NCBI RefSeq assembly: GCF_963966145.1
Contig: NC_091051.1
Coordinates: forward strand, 12,648,001 to 12,712,000
Direction of reading: 5' to 3'
DNA from: Tenebrio molitor
Lineage: Eukaryota; Arthropoda; Insecta; Coleoptera; Tenebrionidae
DNA length: 64,000 nucleotides
In this document: positions 1 to 13,531 of the stretch, piece after piece
Layout of the letters: each line of letters starts with the position of its first letter
Numbering within the stretch: position 1 is the stretch's first letter
The notes under the pieces: model-generated
The model's input: the letters and a program-made list of their open reading frames with translations, nothing else
What the model was told of the DNA's origin: nothing
The model's database searches: none
Made by a program: the position numbers and the translations under genes

Positions 1-1427
1 CCAGGTAGAAACCTAATTAACTGACATCTCGCCAACTCTTGTTCAGAAGATTTACATTTCCTACAATTCCAGCGTAAAAACACGTTGCAAAACATTGCTT
101 TCTATTTTTGAAATTTCTCGATTCTCTCAACACATCTGAAAGAAATATAATTAACAATTCTTTGGTGGAACGCGTGTCTGTATCAACTACCTCATGTGTA
201 AAAGCCTGTAAAATACCAGTAACAACGGTAACCACTCATTACTTAGTTTATGATGAAATTATTAGCGTAATTGTAGTCATAAACGACTTAATAAAGTCAA
301 CAGTAAATGTCGATTTTTATATTTCGACGAGTAAATTATGCAACTTTCAGACGGAAGTTTCTTGTACTTCTTCAGGACTCTGCCAAACACCGTTACACAT
401 ATATCTTATAATTTTTGTCTGCGCGCGATGTCACCAAGACATTGCGCCTAGGTTGCACAGACCTCTCAGTTACGTATCATTTACATGTGTGGTACTTACT
501 TGAAGACAGCCGCACCAGCCGCGCTTTGATCGCACGGCCGGCATGGCTGGTATGTGGAATCGAGGCAGGGCGTTAGTTATATTTTCCCAGGCAGGCAGTT
601 TGAGTGAACACTTCGGTAACCCCTGAAACAGGAAAAGAAAGTTGCAGTGACACAATTAAAAAAAATCACGTAAACAAAGTTGTCAATTGAAAAGCAAAAC
701 ACGCCCTTCTTTTTATTTTCTTCAATCCGAAGCATGTCATTATCGCCAAGTGCTCCGAGCCAAACACAGAAACCTACTAAGCAGTACAATAAGCAAATGA
801 GGGAAAATGCCATTAGGAACTTAAAATACACCCTACACGACAAGAAAACGCACTCGAGACATTAGTGCATCTAATCGACTTAGCGAAAGTGTAATTGTGC
901 CGCATCATCGGGAAAGTCCAAATGTAGGAATCTAGGATATGCTTAAATTATTCAAATTTATTTAATTCGCTTCACTTATGGACAATTCTTCTGGCGGCGC
1001 ACAATGGAACGGTCAAAGTGAAGGCTCGTTTTTTCCAAAAGCTGTCCCACCTGATTATTACAGATTTCCTCTGAATTTATTGCCGAGATGGTAATCGATA
1101 GAAATCCTAGCATAAAACGAGATAGGTTGTGGGCGTTCAGTTCAGCAATTGAAAACACATTCTCGCATCGCAAATCTCGTTGAAAACGTTGCTAAATAAT
1201 TCAAGTGTCAAACAACACCTGCTCCTATCTACCGGTAATTACCCACTTTAAAGGCTGCAAAAGCACCACGTAAATGGCGTGCCAGGAGGTGTATGAAAAA
1301 ACGCGGTCAACCTATTAATTTATTGACGTGCAAGAAGCACTACCTTCCTGGGGGTGTGTCGTGATCGAAGGATTTTTAAATTTCCCACTCATTTTTAACA
1401 AAGGCTTTTCCCGACAGCCTCAACGGT
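1..1427. other. No gene recognised
   Basis: AT-rich intergenic or intronic sequence. Short open frames on both strands have no family signature, no signal peptide and no splice-linked continuation that I could find. I see no transposon ends here. Confidence 0.6.
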
Positions 1428-1600
1428 ACAATCCTACCAACAGATTCATCCTTGGACTATTTTTATTAACATCACAAAGAAATGGATGAAGCATTACCTT
1501 CCAGCACCTGTGATACAATTCTACCAAGAGATTCATCCTTGAACCATTTTTACTAACATCACAAAAGAAACAGATGAAGCATTACCTTCTAGCACCTGCC
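1428..1600. repeat. Two-copy tandem duplication, about 87 bp unit
   Basis: Copy 1 runs from 1428 to about 1514 and copy 2 from 1515 to about 1600. Both contain AGATTCATCCTTG, TAACATCACAAA, GATGAAGCATTACCTTC and AGCACCTG in the same order, with scattered substitutions. This is a direct head-to-tail repeat with no coding potential. Confidence 0.85.
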
Positions 1601-1645
1601 CCATCAAGGTTGAAATTTTGCAAATGTTGGACAAATATTTCTTTA

Positions 1646-2161
1646 TACAGGGTGTTATTGAAAGGTGTACAGATACTTTAACCACGACCTACTGGCTTCA
1701 TGTAGAACTCGGAAAAAAAATCTAAAAAATTCTATGTCAAAAAATAAAATGACATTTATTTTTTGAGCTACAATTTTTTTTGCTTTTAGTCTTCTACATT
1801 GTCCTACAACCTCGTAGGTAAAATTTCGGCACATTTTAAAAATACACCCTGTATATCATGTTTTATAAAATGCAGGCCAATGCGAAGTAACCTATAGGAA
1901 ATATGCTTTAAAACAAGGAAACCGCATTGGTGTACGTTTTATAAAATATGATATACAGGGTGTTTTTAAAATGTGCCGAAATTTTACCTACGAGGTTGTT
2001 TGACAAGGTAGAAGACTAAAACCAATTTAAAAAAAAATGTAGCTCAAAAAATAAATGTCATTTTATTTTTTGACAGAATTTTTTAGATATTTTTCCGAGT
2101 TCTACATAAAGCCAGTAGCTCGTGGTTAAAATATCTGTACAACTTTCAATTACACCCTGTA
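1646..2161. mobile_element. Fold-back (palindromic) MITE, TACAGGGTGT ends
   Basis: The left arm (about 1646-1860) and right arm (about 1950-2161) are reverse complements over most of their length. The outer ends read TACAGGGTGTTATTG and, at the right, TACACCCTGTA. Each arm also ends internally with the same sequence (ACACCCTGTA near 1848-1857, TACAGGGTGT near 1953-1962), so the element looks like two roughly 210-bp units joined head to head around a short spacer. The flanking TA suggests a TA target site, as in Tc1/mariner-type MITEs (inference). It encodes no protein. Confidence 0.85.
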
Positions 2162-3689
2162 CACATCTTTAAAATTCAAAGGAGTTGTATGAATTAGATT
2201 AGTGCTTGGGATCCTAAACAATTAAATTTCTCTAAAATAAATGGAAAATACAATCACTCAACACCAGAATGTCTGAAGGCAGCGCGTGAAGGGAGATGAG
2301 CTGAAGGTATTTGGACATTGAGATCTATCCCACCTTGACATGAAAAGTATCTTCTCCTTAAAAATATAATTTAGAATTTTGTTGGTAATAACAGCTGGTG
2401 GATTTCGTTGAGCTAAACTAAATAAAATAAATAATTATGATTTATAGCATGGAATCTAGGAGATTATTTTTTATATTGCAAAATGTTAGTTAATTTATTA
2501 TCTCGTTGGCATTCGTGTTTCACGTGTTGAAAGATTCCACAAAGGAGGGAATAAACAGTAAAGGCATTAAAGCTTGCCGAGGAGTAAGCAGCTTTCGTGA
2601 TCAAATAAAAATGTAAATAACAGTAATGCTCTTCCTAAAAGCTGAACAGACGGAGGTCTTCTGCAAAAGCTCAACAAGTTACATTTTCAGAGTCGATTTT
2701 ATGTAAATAGAGAGCTTTGGATTTTTGTTTTTTCCAGGTAAAGTAGAACGCTCCGGTCGTTTCCTGTAAGGTGTAGCCCAATAGTGATAAATTACAGAAA
2801 TTTTTACAAACCGCCGTAAGTGACGACTTTACGGTAATAGTCGAGTTAATGATAAAATACGACTTATCCAAATATAGTAAAAAGCGTCAATTTATCAGCA
2901 GTTTCCTACTGAATAAGTTGTGAAATATTAAAAATTCCGGTGACCAGGTCAAGAATCAGGCCAACACGTGTGAATCTTGAAACTCTTCCGTTGTTCATTT
3001 TTCAACTCGTTCAGGCGCAACAAATCCAATCGAAATCCTATAAACGGATGCATGTGGGACAGTTACGCAGTGTTTTATACTTTTAGAAATAAGGCCAAGT
3101 GCTTGAGAGACAAGATTCGATTTTTAATACTCATCGGTACTCATTTCATTCATATAAGGAGATACAAGTATGGGATAAAAACGACGCGAAATTAACAAGA
3201 CTTGACGAGCTTGAGACGCGCTTCAGGTACGATCATTATACACTCTTAATGATTCAATTAACGGTGCATTTTGTAAACGATTTAAGTAAACAACTTTTAC
3301 TCGGGGGCAAAATTTCGCATGCACACAATGAAAGGCGACATTTGTCTTTATCACGCGTGATACAACTGCATTGCTGAATAATAAAGTCACGTGGCCACGT
3401 ATCGACAATTATAAGAATTATTATTAACGCTATGCAGTTCGCTGGAGTTATGGAGCTTTTCAATTTGCATTTCGAATCGTCGTTAACCCGGATTCCTATT
3501 TGGGATAAAGCTATAAAACACCTCGAAAATGCATGCACAACATACATATTCATTTATTCATTTGAACAAGGAACAAATTTTCAAATTATCAACAAGGGAA
3601 AATTTTCTCAAACAACCTAAACCGTGTCATTCCAAAGGTTGCAGGAAGTGCAACCTTCACGTCTTCGACAAAGTAGCACAATCATTTTT
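2162..3689. other. No gene recognised
   Basis: Intergenic sequence. Small overlapping frames between 2977 and 3747 show no recognisable domain. I see nothing else of note. Confidence 0.5.
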
Positions 3690-4275
3690 TCTTTATTTTA
3701 TGGCTCTCTGCAACATCCTCAATACATTCAGTGGGTTCATTATTTGAGGAACAATGGAAAATGACGAAAAGGACATGTAAAAAATAAATTTCAAAACCAC
3801 AATTACCCTGTTTAAAGACAACAATCATATTTCTATAACTTGAAATTAAGAATGACAATGTCATAAATTTTTAGATGAATGGATTCAGTCCGAAGAGATC
3901 AGCAGAAAGACTTTCATTAGAAATTTCTGCAAGCAGAAGTACGAGTAGTTGAAATTGTCTGCTGGCAATTTCTTGTACAAAAAAAAATCGAAAGATACGT
4001 CTACGAAATCTGAGTACACTTTTTTTTTGTCTTTCTGCGACATCACTAGTACGCTCAGTTGGTTCATTATTTGAGTAACGATGCACAAGGACGAAAAGGA
4101 TATGTAACAGAAAAATGGTAAAAGCACATTGACCCTTTTTTCAGATAAAAGATTTGAATCCAAAGATCAAAAGAAAGACTTCTATTAGCAATTATACAAG
4201 CAGAAGTGGTTACAATTGTCAGCCGAAAATTTTTTATACTAAAAAGACAAAAACATTCTGCTACAAAATGAGTAC
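3690..4275. repeat. Diverged direct repeats, about 270-330 bp period
   Basis: The block GGTTCATTATTTGAG followed by GACGAAAAGGA occurs near 3734 and again near 4061. The block AGAAAGACTT..ATTAG..TTCTGCAAGCAGAAGT (near 3903) recurs in diverged form near 4171, with AAGCAGAAGTGG. The copies are head to tail with large indels, giving about two and a half old satellite-like units. The open frames that cross this region are by-products of the repeats. Confidence 0.65.
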
Positions 4276-6172
4276 CTCTTACTTTTATAATCTCGATTTT
4301 CATGTTTCAGTCTGAAACTGTTCCAGCGTGCTTTACTAATTATAAGTGTCTAATAATCCTTAATGACATGTTTTCCTTGACGGTGATGCAGCAGTAACAC
4401 GTGATAACTGTACATGAACATGCATTTTAATCAAGACTTTTTGCTCGTTGCTCACGTGGCTGCTCTAACGACATTTTTCACGCTTTTTCATTCAGCCTTC
4501 GTAACTGTTTTGTTATCAGCTCGAGCGATATCACTTCCTTGTGCTTTGGCATATTCAGATACCAATACTTATCGTAATTGAAGTTAATTCGTTGCGCGAG
4601 TTTTTATTGGAAAATTATGCGCAAGCACCTCTCATTATCTTGTGGAAATTGGAAGTCTTCTTTTTAGCGCTTCCTGTCGAATCGATTGCATCGTTATAAA
4701 TCTGCAAGGACGTCGTTGAATTTTTCAGATGTTTCAGCGTCGTCGTTTCAGCACTTCGCTCTCTGCAACCAATTAATTTCAAATCGATTCGTAATCGACT
4801 TTGTAATTTCAATCAAAGTATGTATGAGTGTTCTCGTTTGTGACGCTAAATTGCCTGTTTTTCAATGATCACAACATTGTATATGATCGTAATATTTCAG
4901 AGATTTAATAGTTTTACAAGGCTTCGGTAATCTCCAGTAATGGTATTACATTACAATTGAATTAGTAGAAGGTACTGATTATTTTTCTTAGCAACATGAA
5001 ATAGGTATCCAGGTGAGCTTGTTTGGGCTGATTCAACCATTTCTTTATTTTGCATTCTTCTCTTATAAAATTGCAAAATTATGCAGATTTATTAAACAAT
5101 AACGTTTTAATAGGTAGTTGTGACTACCCGAGGCGGTACGTTGGCATCTTAATTTATTAAATGCAATTTGACAACAAAATTATTAGCCGTCATGTCTTTC
5201 CGCAGAGCAGTTATACTCGTAAATTGACAGCCACTGTAAAATTGAACATTCTCGTAGGCATTTCACTCCAGAATTAGCAAAATAATTTCTATTCAACTAC
5301 AAATTGCGCAAAATGAGTACCTAGTACAAAAATCAGAGATTTTTTGCTATACTTGTACCAGATCTTCAGAGTATCAAAGATGCACGAGCAACCTTCACAC
5401 CTAGACATTAAAATTTTGAAAGTTTGCTTAAGGTGACGCTTCCTTTATTAAGTGGTGTTGCAAGTGAAGGGCACGTGCAGAAGATCTGGAATGCACCGCT
5501 TGAATAAAAACCTCGTTATTGTAGATAATTGCTACAATTTTAACGATCAGTACAGTTATGCATTTGTAAAGAGTTGTAGGAAAGTGAATCTAGTAAACAT
5601 TGTTGAATAGTAGTGAATCTACTTTTGCGTGATAATATGCGTTTTCAACTGTGTGCAGTTTGTTGGATTCCACGTACATGTGGTTCTAGAACGGATACAA
5701 ATAATTGCATAATTGCTAATCTATCATGTGGCGTGATTGCAAAACTCCAGAAGTACTTTCTCGACTTGTGCGGTAGTGGATGCACAGAATTTTTAGATGG
5801 GGCATTAAGTTTGCATAAATAATGAGCAATTAAATTGTTTTAAATGGGTGGCTAATTGCTTTTAGTTGTCTGACCATATGTCGAAGCATCCATAAAAGTC
5901 ACAGCTACATATAGCTATTCAGGTTGATACTGTTACGTCATTTGACAATAATACCATTTAAAAGAAGTACTAAAATAGAAAAATTTAATGTTGACTGAAC
6001 GAAGAGTTGTTGTATTTTATAATTAAAAACATCTCGTGTAAGAAGAAGAGTCCGTAATGATGTTTTATGGAAAACATCAAAAAACAAAATTACAAAATGC
6101 TGAAAATGTTGCAAATTTAAAACAGTTACTTATGTAAAATTTTACAAAAAAATAGTAAATTGGTGGTTCGTA
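4276..6172. other. No gene recognised
   Basis: AT-rich sequence. The only open frames are short (about 60-70 codons) and without family signatures. Confidence 0.5.
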
Positions 6173-6349
6173 GTATCGGGTGTTCATTTAAATTTCCAGT
6201 CAAAGTTGTTGAAGAGTCGATTGTGAACGCACACTCGTCAGTCTGCAGATTAAACGCAAAAAGTGAGGTTAGATTTAAATAACTGATCTATGATCACAAT
6301 TGATCTTGAACGTCAGCTTTGACAGGAAATTTAAATGAACATCCGGTAC
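6173..6349. mobile_element. MITE family A, copy 1
   Basis: Terminal inverted repeats: left GTATCGGGTGTTCATTTAAA, right (reverse complement) GTACCGGATGTTCATTTAAA. The interior contains GAAGAGTCGATTGTGAACGC and AAAAAGTGAGGTTAGATTTA, which recur in the copies at 19898 and 22264, partly inverted. There is no coding capacity. It is a non-autonomous DNA transposon; the superfamily is not determined. Confidence 0.85.
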
Positions 6350-6351
6350 AG

Positions 6352-6480
6352 CTAAACTCTGTTCAAAAAACCATTCTGGTGGAAATAACTTATCTGTCAC
6401 TGTGATAAGTAATAGGAAATGTCATGAAAAATGTGTGTTATTTGCACCAAAATGGTTTTTTGATTTTTGAACAGTGTTTA
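6352..6480. mobile_element. Short inverted-repeat element (MITE B)
   Basis: The left end CTAAACTCTGTTCAAAAAAC..CATTCTGGTG pairs with the right end CACCAAAATGG..TTTTTGAACAGTGTTTA. It sits two bases from the right end of the MITE A copy, so one may have inserted beside the other. It is non-coding. Confidence 0.7.
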
Positions 6481-7298
6481 ACAATGTTTTCATAATTTTT
6501 TCCACTTTTCAAATTCTTTTATTTCAAATAAAGCTTCATAATACATTTTGTTTACAGAAAAGAGCATTGAAGAAAAGCTGATTTTTCCAGTTTATGATAA
6601 AGGCGGGATTTACAACTTTAATTTAAAATTTAAATCTATTGAATTTTTGAATGTTGAGATCTGGTTATTTTTATTTACTAAACAATATTGGTGCAAAAAT
6701 GTAATACATATTTGCATAGATGTATTTTTAGAGTGTTCTGTTCAGGTGACGAGAAGCTTGTGGAATTCCAAAAGATCCTCAAATGTCAAGGTTAACGTAT
6801 CCTAACAAAAACATAATAATATGCCACGAATTTTACCATATATGGTATCAATAGAAATGTTTTGTTCAACATTTTTGTAATTAAAAACAAAAGATGTATT
6901 CTTACTCTGTTATAAAACGCGATCAACACAATTTTTGAAAAATTTCTTAAAATTAATCTGAGACCTTTAGTACGAGTACCAATAGTAATATTTTGTTTGT
7001 TATTGCCGTCACCCAAAACGATACTACCTTCACGCTTATCAAGGTATTCTACTAAGGACTGTTGTTACTTTTACATAATTTTCGAAGCGATAATGAAAAT
7101 ATAAAATATTGTTTATTAGCCGAGTGGCAACAAAATAAAATAGATTTAAAACGTGCCATATTTGCTTTATACTTAGTTAAACGTAGAAATTCCCTGTCAC
7201 AAGTGTATTGAGAAGGCAATGAATCGAAACAATACACAGTATTTATTAGACAATAAATAAAAGAATAACTATCATCAAAGATTAATTCAAAATCTTAC

Positions 7299-7373
7299 GG
7301 TGGAAACTTAAAAGAATTTTAATCAACCAACAATGACCCATTAATTAGATTAAAAATCTCAAAGTTTTCCACC
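7299..7373. repeat. 75-bp hairpin
   Basis: GGTGGAAACT..AATTTTAATC near 7299 pairs with GATTAAAAATCT..GTTTTCCACC ending at 7373, giving arms of about 26 nt with one or two bulges and a loop of about 24 nt. It could be a small MITE remnant or a foldable small-RNA precursor. The sequence alone does not decide, and I do not recognise a known microRNA in it. Confidence 0.55.
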
Positions 7374-10300
7374 ACTAAACATTATTAATTAAAATATTTT
7401 TATTTGCATAGGAATTACATTTTAATGACGGCGTTTACTACGTCACATTTAAATAAATAAACAAAATAATAAAAATTCGCGTTTCTAGTCAGTCGGTCGA
7501 TTAAAACATATTTTGACACAACTGCTAGCTCGAAGCACTTGGACCATAAGTGTGTCAAAAACTGGCGAAATTTACATATTTAATGTCCCCTTTAAATCTA
7601 GATCTTCCAAAAAAAGAGGAAACTCTAGGACAAAACAACATATTACTTAATTTATTTCGTAATAAATCATCTTGTGTTGTGATGATGCATCCGTTGGTTT
7701 AGTAATTTTGACTGTTTGCACTTCAAATTGGTTGGTTCTTTGACCGTGAAACTAATCGTTTAGACGGGTATCGATAATTCGGTCATTGTAAGTCGAGTCA
7801 CTACTAGAAAAATCTGGACGACATACCATGTGAATTTTATCCATGATTTCGGTAATTTGCTCTTTGCTGCACATTTTGGCGAATTTGTGACACAACAGAA
7901 ACGACACACGGCACTGTTCAGGCACGAACTATTCAAAAAAAAAAATCTAAACTTGAAGATTTGCTATGGCCATTTGAGTCGGAACATTTTTTTCATTCGA
8001 ATGTTCCGCGCTCTTCGCGCGACTGACAGTTCTTGTAGCGCAGCACTGAACACACTGAACACAACAGGTGAGCTGCACCGGAGTTAGTAACACGAGCCAT
8101 TTACCTGGACAGGTGTACGAAGCTACGGACACCTATCTATACCTATGGAAGAACTCGAAGAATATGACCCACTTGCGATTGTGGCGCCACATCGCGAGAA
8201 AGTTAACGGAATGATTGAATAATTAAAGAAGTAAATTTGGAGATTGATCGCGGGCTATTTTTCATCGTAATACTTTCTGTTGTTGTTTGCACTATGCACG
8301 CTCAAGAAATTCCTCAGAAGAAAACATCAAAATTGAGAGGGGCCATTTTTCAATGACAACTAGATTCGGAGAAGATTGATGGAGCCGTTTGACTGATTTT
8401 ATCGTCGTTGTAGTTTCAAATTATGTATAACAAGCTCACTCGAAAAGTTCCGCATTTTTAGTACGTTGCTGGAAGTAGCTCAATTATTAATTTTGGTATA
8501 ATGAGGTAGATAACGTAACTATTACTCAATAGAGGCGATGTGAAAAATTTACAAAAAGTGCTAAATGGGGAACGATAGGGGGCCTTCACGCCAAATTTAT
8601 TATAAACAAATTAAATTAACATAATAGCTTGAAACTAGTTTTCTAAATAATTTGCGATCAGATACGTTCTAAAATAGTCTAGGAATCCGCAGTAATTGTT
8701 AGCAATTAAACAAATTTAAAAACCAACAAAAACAAAATTCGATTCATTTACATTTCTAGACCTACATACTGATGTTTAAACTAATTAATTGTTCCTATCC
8801 GCAATGATACGGTCTTTAAATAACCTGCTGCTGATTTTCATCTGATACTAATATGTAGTTCTAAAAGTAAAACAAAATAAACTACAGGTTTCTTATTTCT
8901 CTTTGGAGCTATTTAGATAGTTCCTTTTACCCTTTTCTCTGTTACCAGTTCCTTCTTTATACATATTTTCTTTATTGGATCACACATACTCCTTTTCCTT
9001 CCATCTTCACCTATTCCCTTCTACTTTCCATACTTTTGTCAACTTACAATTCTGACATTATTAGAACAAAATACATTTTCGTTTTATTCATTCTTCCACT
9101 TTTTCTTTCTATTCTGTACTACGATTTAATTTTTTTCCTTTTATCTTTCAATTTGTTTATATTACTTTACGACATATCTATCTTTGTTTTTACTTTTATT
9201 GCTAAACATCTTTACTTCCCAAAATAATGAGTTAACATTAAATTTTATTTTAGGAATTGCTAAACAGATTAATTTGAAAACGAGTATGTAATAATATATT
9301 TTGCAACAAGTTCAGTAAAACCTTTCTAACGCCTTGCGAATACTATTTTTTCGCATTTTACATATATGAAAATGTAAATGTATTACCCCTCGTAATAAAA
9401 AAAACTAAAACATAATATTGATGTTTTTATTTTCATTTTGCATATTATTTTTGTTTCTCTTATCTTTTTTTTCCTCTTGATACTGTCACTTTAAAAAAAT
9501 AAAAACCAGTCCTTGACAGTTTTCTTTCTCTTATTTAAAATCTTTCTTTTTATTTATCTTATTCTTTCTATGTTTACCACTATTGTTCTAACATGTTGTA
9601 CATAAACTATGGCTTATTGAGTTGCATAATAATAGCTACTTTTTTCCGATTATTTTGAACTGGTTCAAATTGTAGCATTCTGTTTTAATTTTTCTTGAAA
9701 CATTCTAATTCTTCTATTTCCAATTAAGCACTTTACATACAATAGCATAGCAACAAATATGGGTACATCAGCATGGAATTTTTTAATAATTGTGGTAATA
9801 ACAATAATAAATACATATTATTACGAAATTAAGTTTCTACAAACACATACTGTAAACTCATGACAATTCATATTATATAACAAACAACACAAAGCATTGC
9901 ATTTTCATAAATTTTACAGAACGTGGATCTTGCTATATGTGACTGAACGTAACATCTTTATTTATTCAATACTTAATGAGAATATTTTTGATATTTTCTG
10001 CTTCTTACTTAATTCAGAAATTTTGAGTTTTTGAAGTAAGTTAACTAGTTATATTTCTGATGAATCAGGGTTTTCATGACTAACTATCACCAAGGTCGAT
10101 TAATTAATTAAATGTTACGAATTAATGTAAATTCTCTACTCTACATGTTGTATAACAACTGAAAATTTCCAATAGATGCACTTCCTAGAAAATAATTAAT
10201 TCTGATTCATATATGTAAAAGAAATATGTAACTGCTCTAAGAAAAATAACATTTAATTTGTTCTTATTTGGAAATTTTAGATTGGTGGAATAATACCATT

Positions 10301-13300
10301 CAATTATTTGTGGTAAAACAGGAATGCAATTCTATTTTATTAATTTGATGAAGACTAAAACGAACACGGAAAACAAATGAAACAGAAGAAATGTAATGTC
10401 GTTTTTCAAAGGTGTACTTAAAAAATTAATTGAAACTTTCATGGAAACACGTTACCGCACAATTCAACTCGGAAGCCTTTTGTGGATTGATGTATTTTAA
10501 TTTCTCAATGTTGGGCGTTCTGAATTACACATTGAACCAGACGAAAAAATGTTATCATACAACGAAACAATTTAAACTTTCACCGCATAATAATACAGAT
10601 ATCGTTAATGTAATACCATTGGAAGCAATTTCACAGAAACATTCTTAGGGTAATTTCGTGATTTCTTCTGACATTTCCATCGGATATACTGCGGTACATT
10701 GTCTAAATTTATAGAACAGTTACACATACTCGAATTAAATTGTCGGATCGTGACCGCTTTCCTCATGGAAACTTGTGCAAACTCATGACGGTGGATTAAA
10801 ATCAAATTTCTTGTCAACAAGAACATCCGTCAAGGGACGAAACGGAATCGACGGTAATTAATGCAATCGGCTGCACAATGGGAATTGTTGGCATTTGGGC
10901 ATTGCATAAATGCGACTGTTTAACATTTATGCCCTGGAAAAAGCTGCACCTAGAGGCTAGAGCATCGTAGAGTAGGATTCAATAAAGAATCGCGACTTCA
11001 TCCTTTCCCGTTCAAGGTGATTGAGTGAAGTGTGTTAAAGTCAATATAATTTGTGTCTCGCAATGCTGATACAGTTGACAAGCTCCAAGGATTTCCATTT
11101 TTTTTTCTACACTTGGAATTTGATGACGAAGACGGCGAATGTTCAGGAAGTATCATTCGGACTTTTGTCTTCTTGTTTTTCCAACAATTAGTTTAGTAAC
11201 AGTAGCAGTAGCACAATCGACGGTTAATTATACAAATGAGAAACTACTACCAATTGAGTTTTCAAGTGCTGCGCTAATTACAATTAGGTCCTATTGTATC
11301 CTATAGCTTTGAGATAAGTGCGAATAGATTTTTTTTCTATCATTGACGTTCGATTTGTACCGATAAATCTCTCTGCATCAATTTAGCACGCATTTTTAAA
11401 GTAAATCGATAAAATCAGGAATGTGGGTTGTGGATGACCTTCTTAGATCAGTATCCAAAAAATTTAACGGAAGTTGCAGTTTACACCGAAGGGTAAACCG
11501 TAGGTGGGTAATGTATCACGCCAGATAAAGACGTGTTCACACCCAAACAACAAAAAGAAATTTTCTGTTGGTTATTTATGTTGTTAGCAGATAGGAGTGA
11601 TGTATTTTTCATAATTATAAATAATGATCAAGCATTAAATCGTACACAATAACAGAGAAAGCTGTCGTAATTTTTTTCAAACAATTTTTTAAAACAGTTT
11701 CTGTTTTGAAAAATTGACAATTTTCTACCGACTCAAAGAACTTTGCACTTTGTTTGGGACAAGATTTTGAGTAGTTTTGAATAACTTAATTTACAACTGC
11801 GCTTGCATACATTCAAGCCTCAATAACACCAAGCCTACTGTGTTCTTGGTAGCCCCCAGTGGTGTAATTTATCGTGAAAGCAACTGTACATCTCGTCATA
11901 AAGAAGAATAGTCTTTCTCAAAGTGCACGATGCATATTTTACACTCCGCTACCGCTACACTTTTGTAAAATTCAAATAAGACAAGACTCCAGACTTGTAT
12001 GTCAAATTGTGTCTGACAGCACTTTTCCTTTTATGATAATAAGAGTCTTTGAGTTCGTTTTCAGCAGATGTCTGAGACGTTCTTTCTCAATCCGTTGCCG
12101 ACTCTTTCATGTTACTTTTTCCAATTAAGTAAATTACAAAAGATGTAAAACAAAATTCGTAATTCTGAATGATACGAAGTGCACTGAAGCTGCAACTTGC
12201 AAATTTGTCACTCACAGTAGCGGATCGTGTTGTTCATGTAAATGTTAACGAGTTTGGTAAAGTTATTCGTCGAAGGAAGCAAAAATGCGGTGCGACATTT
12301 GAAAAACTGTTTGAATTTCTTATCAATATATTTATCACGGCACTCACGTCAAGTCACGTGAGGAGGAATATCAATTTTATTCAAGTGGCGTGCAACGTCA
12401 ATAAAGTCACACGAAACAAGAATTTATGGAGTGAATGAGTGTTTGGGAGAGTTCCAGAAAAAATAAAAGTCAGGCGTAAAGTGAGTGGCAAGAGTAATAT
12501 TTGGATTTGCAATATTTTCAAACATGAGCAGATTGAAAAAAAAATAGAAGAAGAAAAGCAACGTACGTAAAAGGGGAATGAAGAGGGCAGCTGAGGATTG
12601 GTTTGCTTATTTCGTTTTGTTTAACTGAACTAACCCCTATCGCACCATTCGCAATCAGTAGAGATTTAGGGGCTCTGAAGGGCTTTTGGCAAATATAAGG
12701 GTAGTGACGATGTTCCAACAGATTACTGTACGATTTGTAGAAGCTGTTCAATTTTGAAAGAACTGCTTAAGAACCTAAGCTATTGCAAAATATGTCTCGT
12801 CTAGTCAATAGGTTCTTTCAACCTATGTTGAAAACATTTTTGAAATGACGAGGGAAAATATGAGAAAGGTCTGCAAACTACTATCATGTTGTACTTGACC
12901 TCAAAATGTTTAAGCCGTCAGTATTGATGACAGAATTAACATCACCACTTCAAGAATATACTCTCTTAAGAACAACTTTTAGCGTTGTCAGTGAAGATAA
13001 AAGAAAAACAAATATGGTTACACCGTTGGATTTTAATTAAGTGAAGTATAAGGATTGGTGTCGTCAATAAGCTTTGCTTCTTTACCAAATATTTAATATC
13101 TTGCTAAAATATGCGTGTTGACATATGGGAAGGGGTGAAATGTATGGGAGTTTAATAATCTTGTAGAGAGAATGGAAGCCTCAACCCTCCAACTTTGCTA
13201 ATTTGGCTTTAACCTAATTAAACCAGTAACCCTTTGTGTATTATAAGCTCAGAGGTTTTTAAGTTTCTTCAAAATTTACGGCTCAATATTGTAAAAAAAA

Positions 13301-13430
13301 AAACCGTAAAAAACTAAATTGTTGCTAAAATTCGTATCCTACGATGGCTTTATGAAGTTTTGAATATGGATAATATATTTTTGAAGGGAAAACTTTTTTA
13401 GGCGCACAACACGGGCAGTGAATTAGTTTC
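7374..13430. other. No gene recognised; includes a pyrimidine-rich tract
   Basis: About 6 kb without a supportable gene. From about 8890 to 9560 the + strand is strongly enriched in C and T (many TTCC, TTTCT and CTTTT runs), with a small hydrophobic open frame at 9036-9227 that is a product of this composition. The rest is ordinary AT-rich sequence. Confidence 0.5.
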
Positions 13431-13531
13431 ATGCGACGAGCTAAAATCGACACATTCAAATCGTCAGGCTTAACTATGCCTATGCGACACGCTAAAATCG
13501 TCACGCTCAAATCATCAGGCCGGAAAACAAC
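13431..13531. repeat. Two-copy tandem repeat, 51-bp unit
   Basis: ATGCGACGAGCTAAAATCG at 13431 recurs as ATGCGACACGCTAAAATCG at 13482. Both are followed by a TCAAATC.TCAGGC block. The copies differ at a handful of positions. Confidence 0.75.

Noticed and set aside
108..503. 131-codon + frame
   Set aside because: No family signature or coding-like pattern; probably chance.
3690..4275. CRISPR-like repeats
   Set aside because: The units are long, diverged and directly adjacent without regular spacers; this is a eukaryotic satellite-like repeat.
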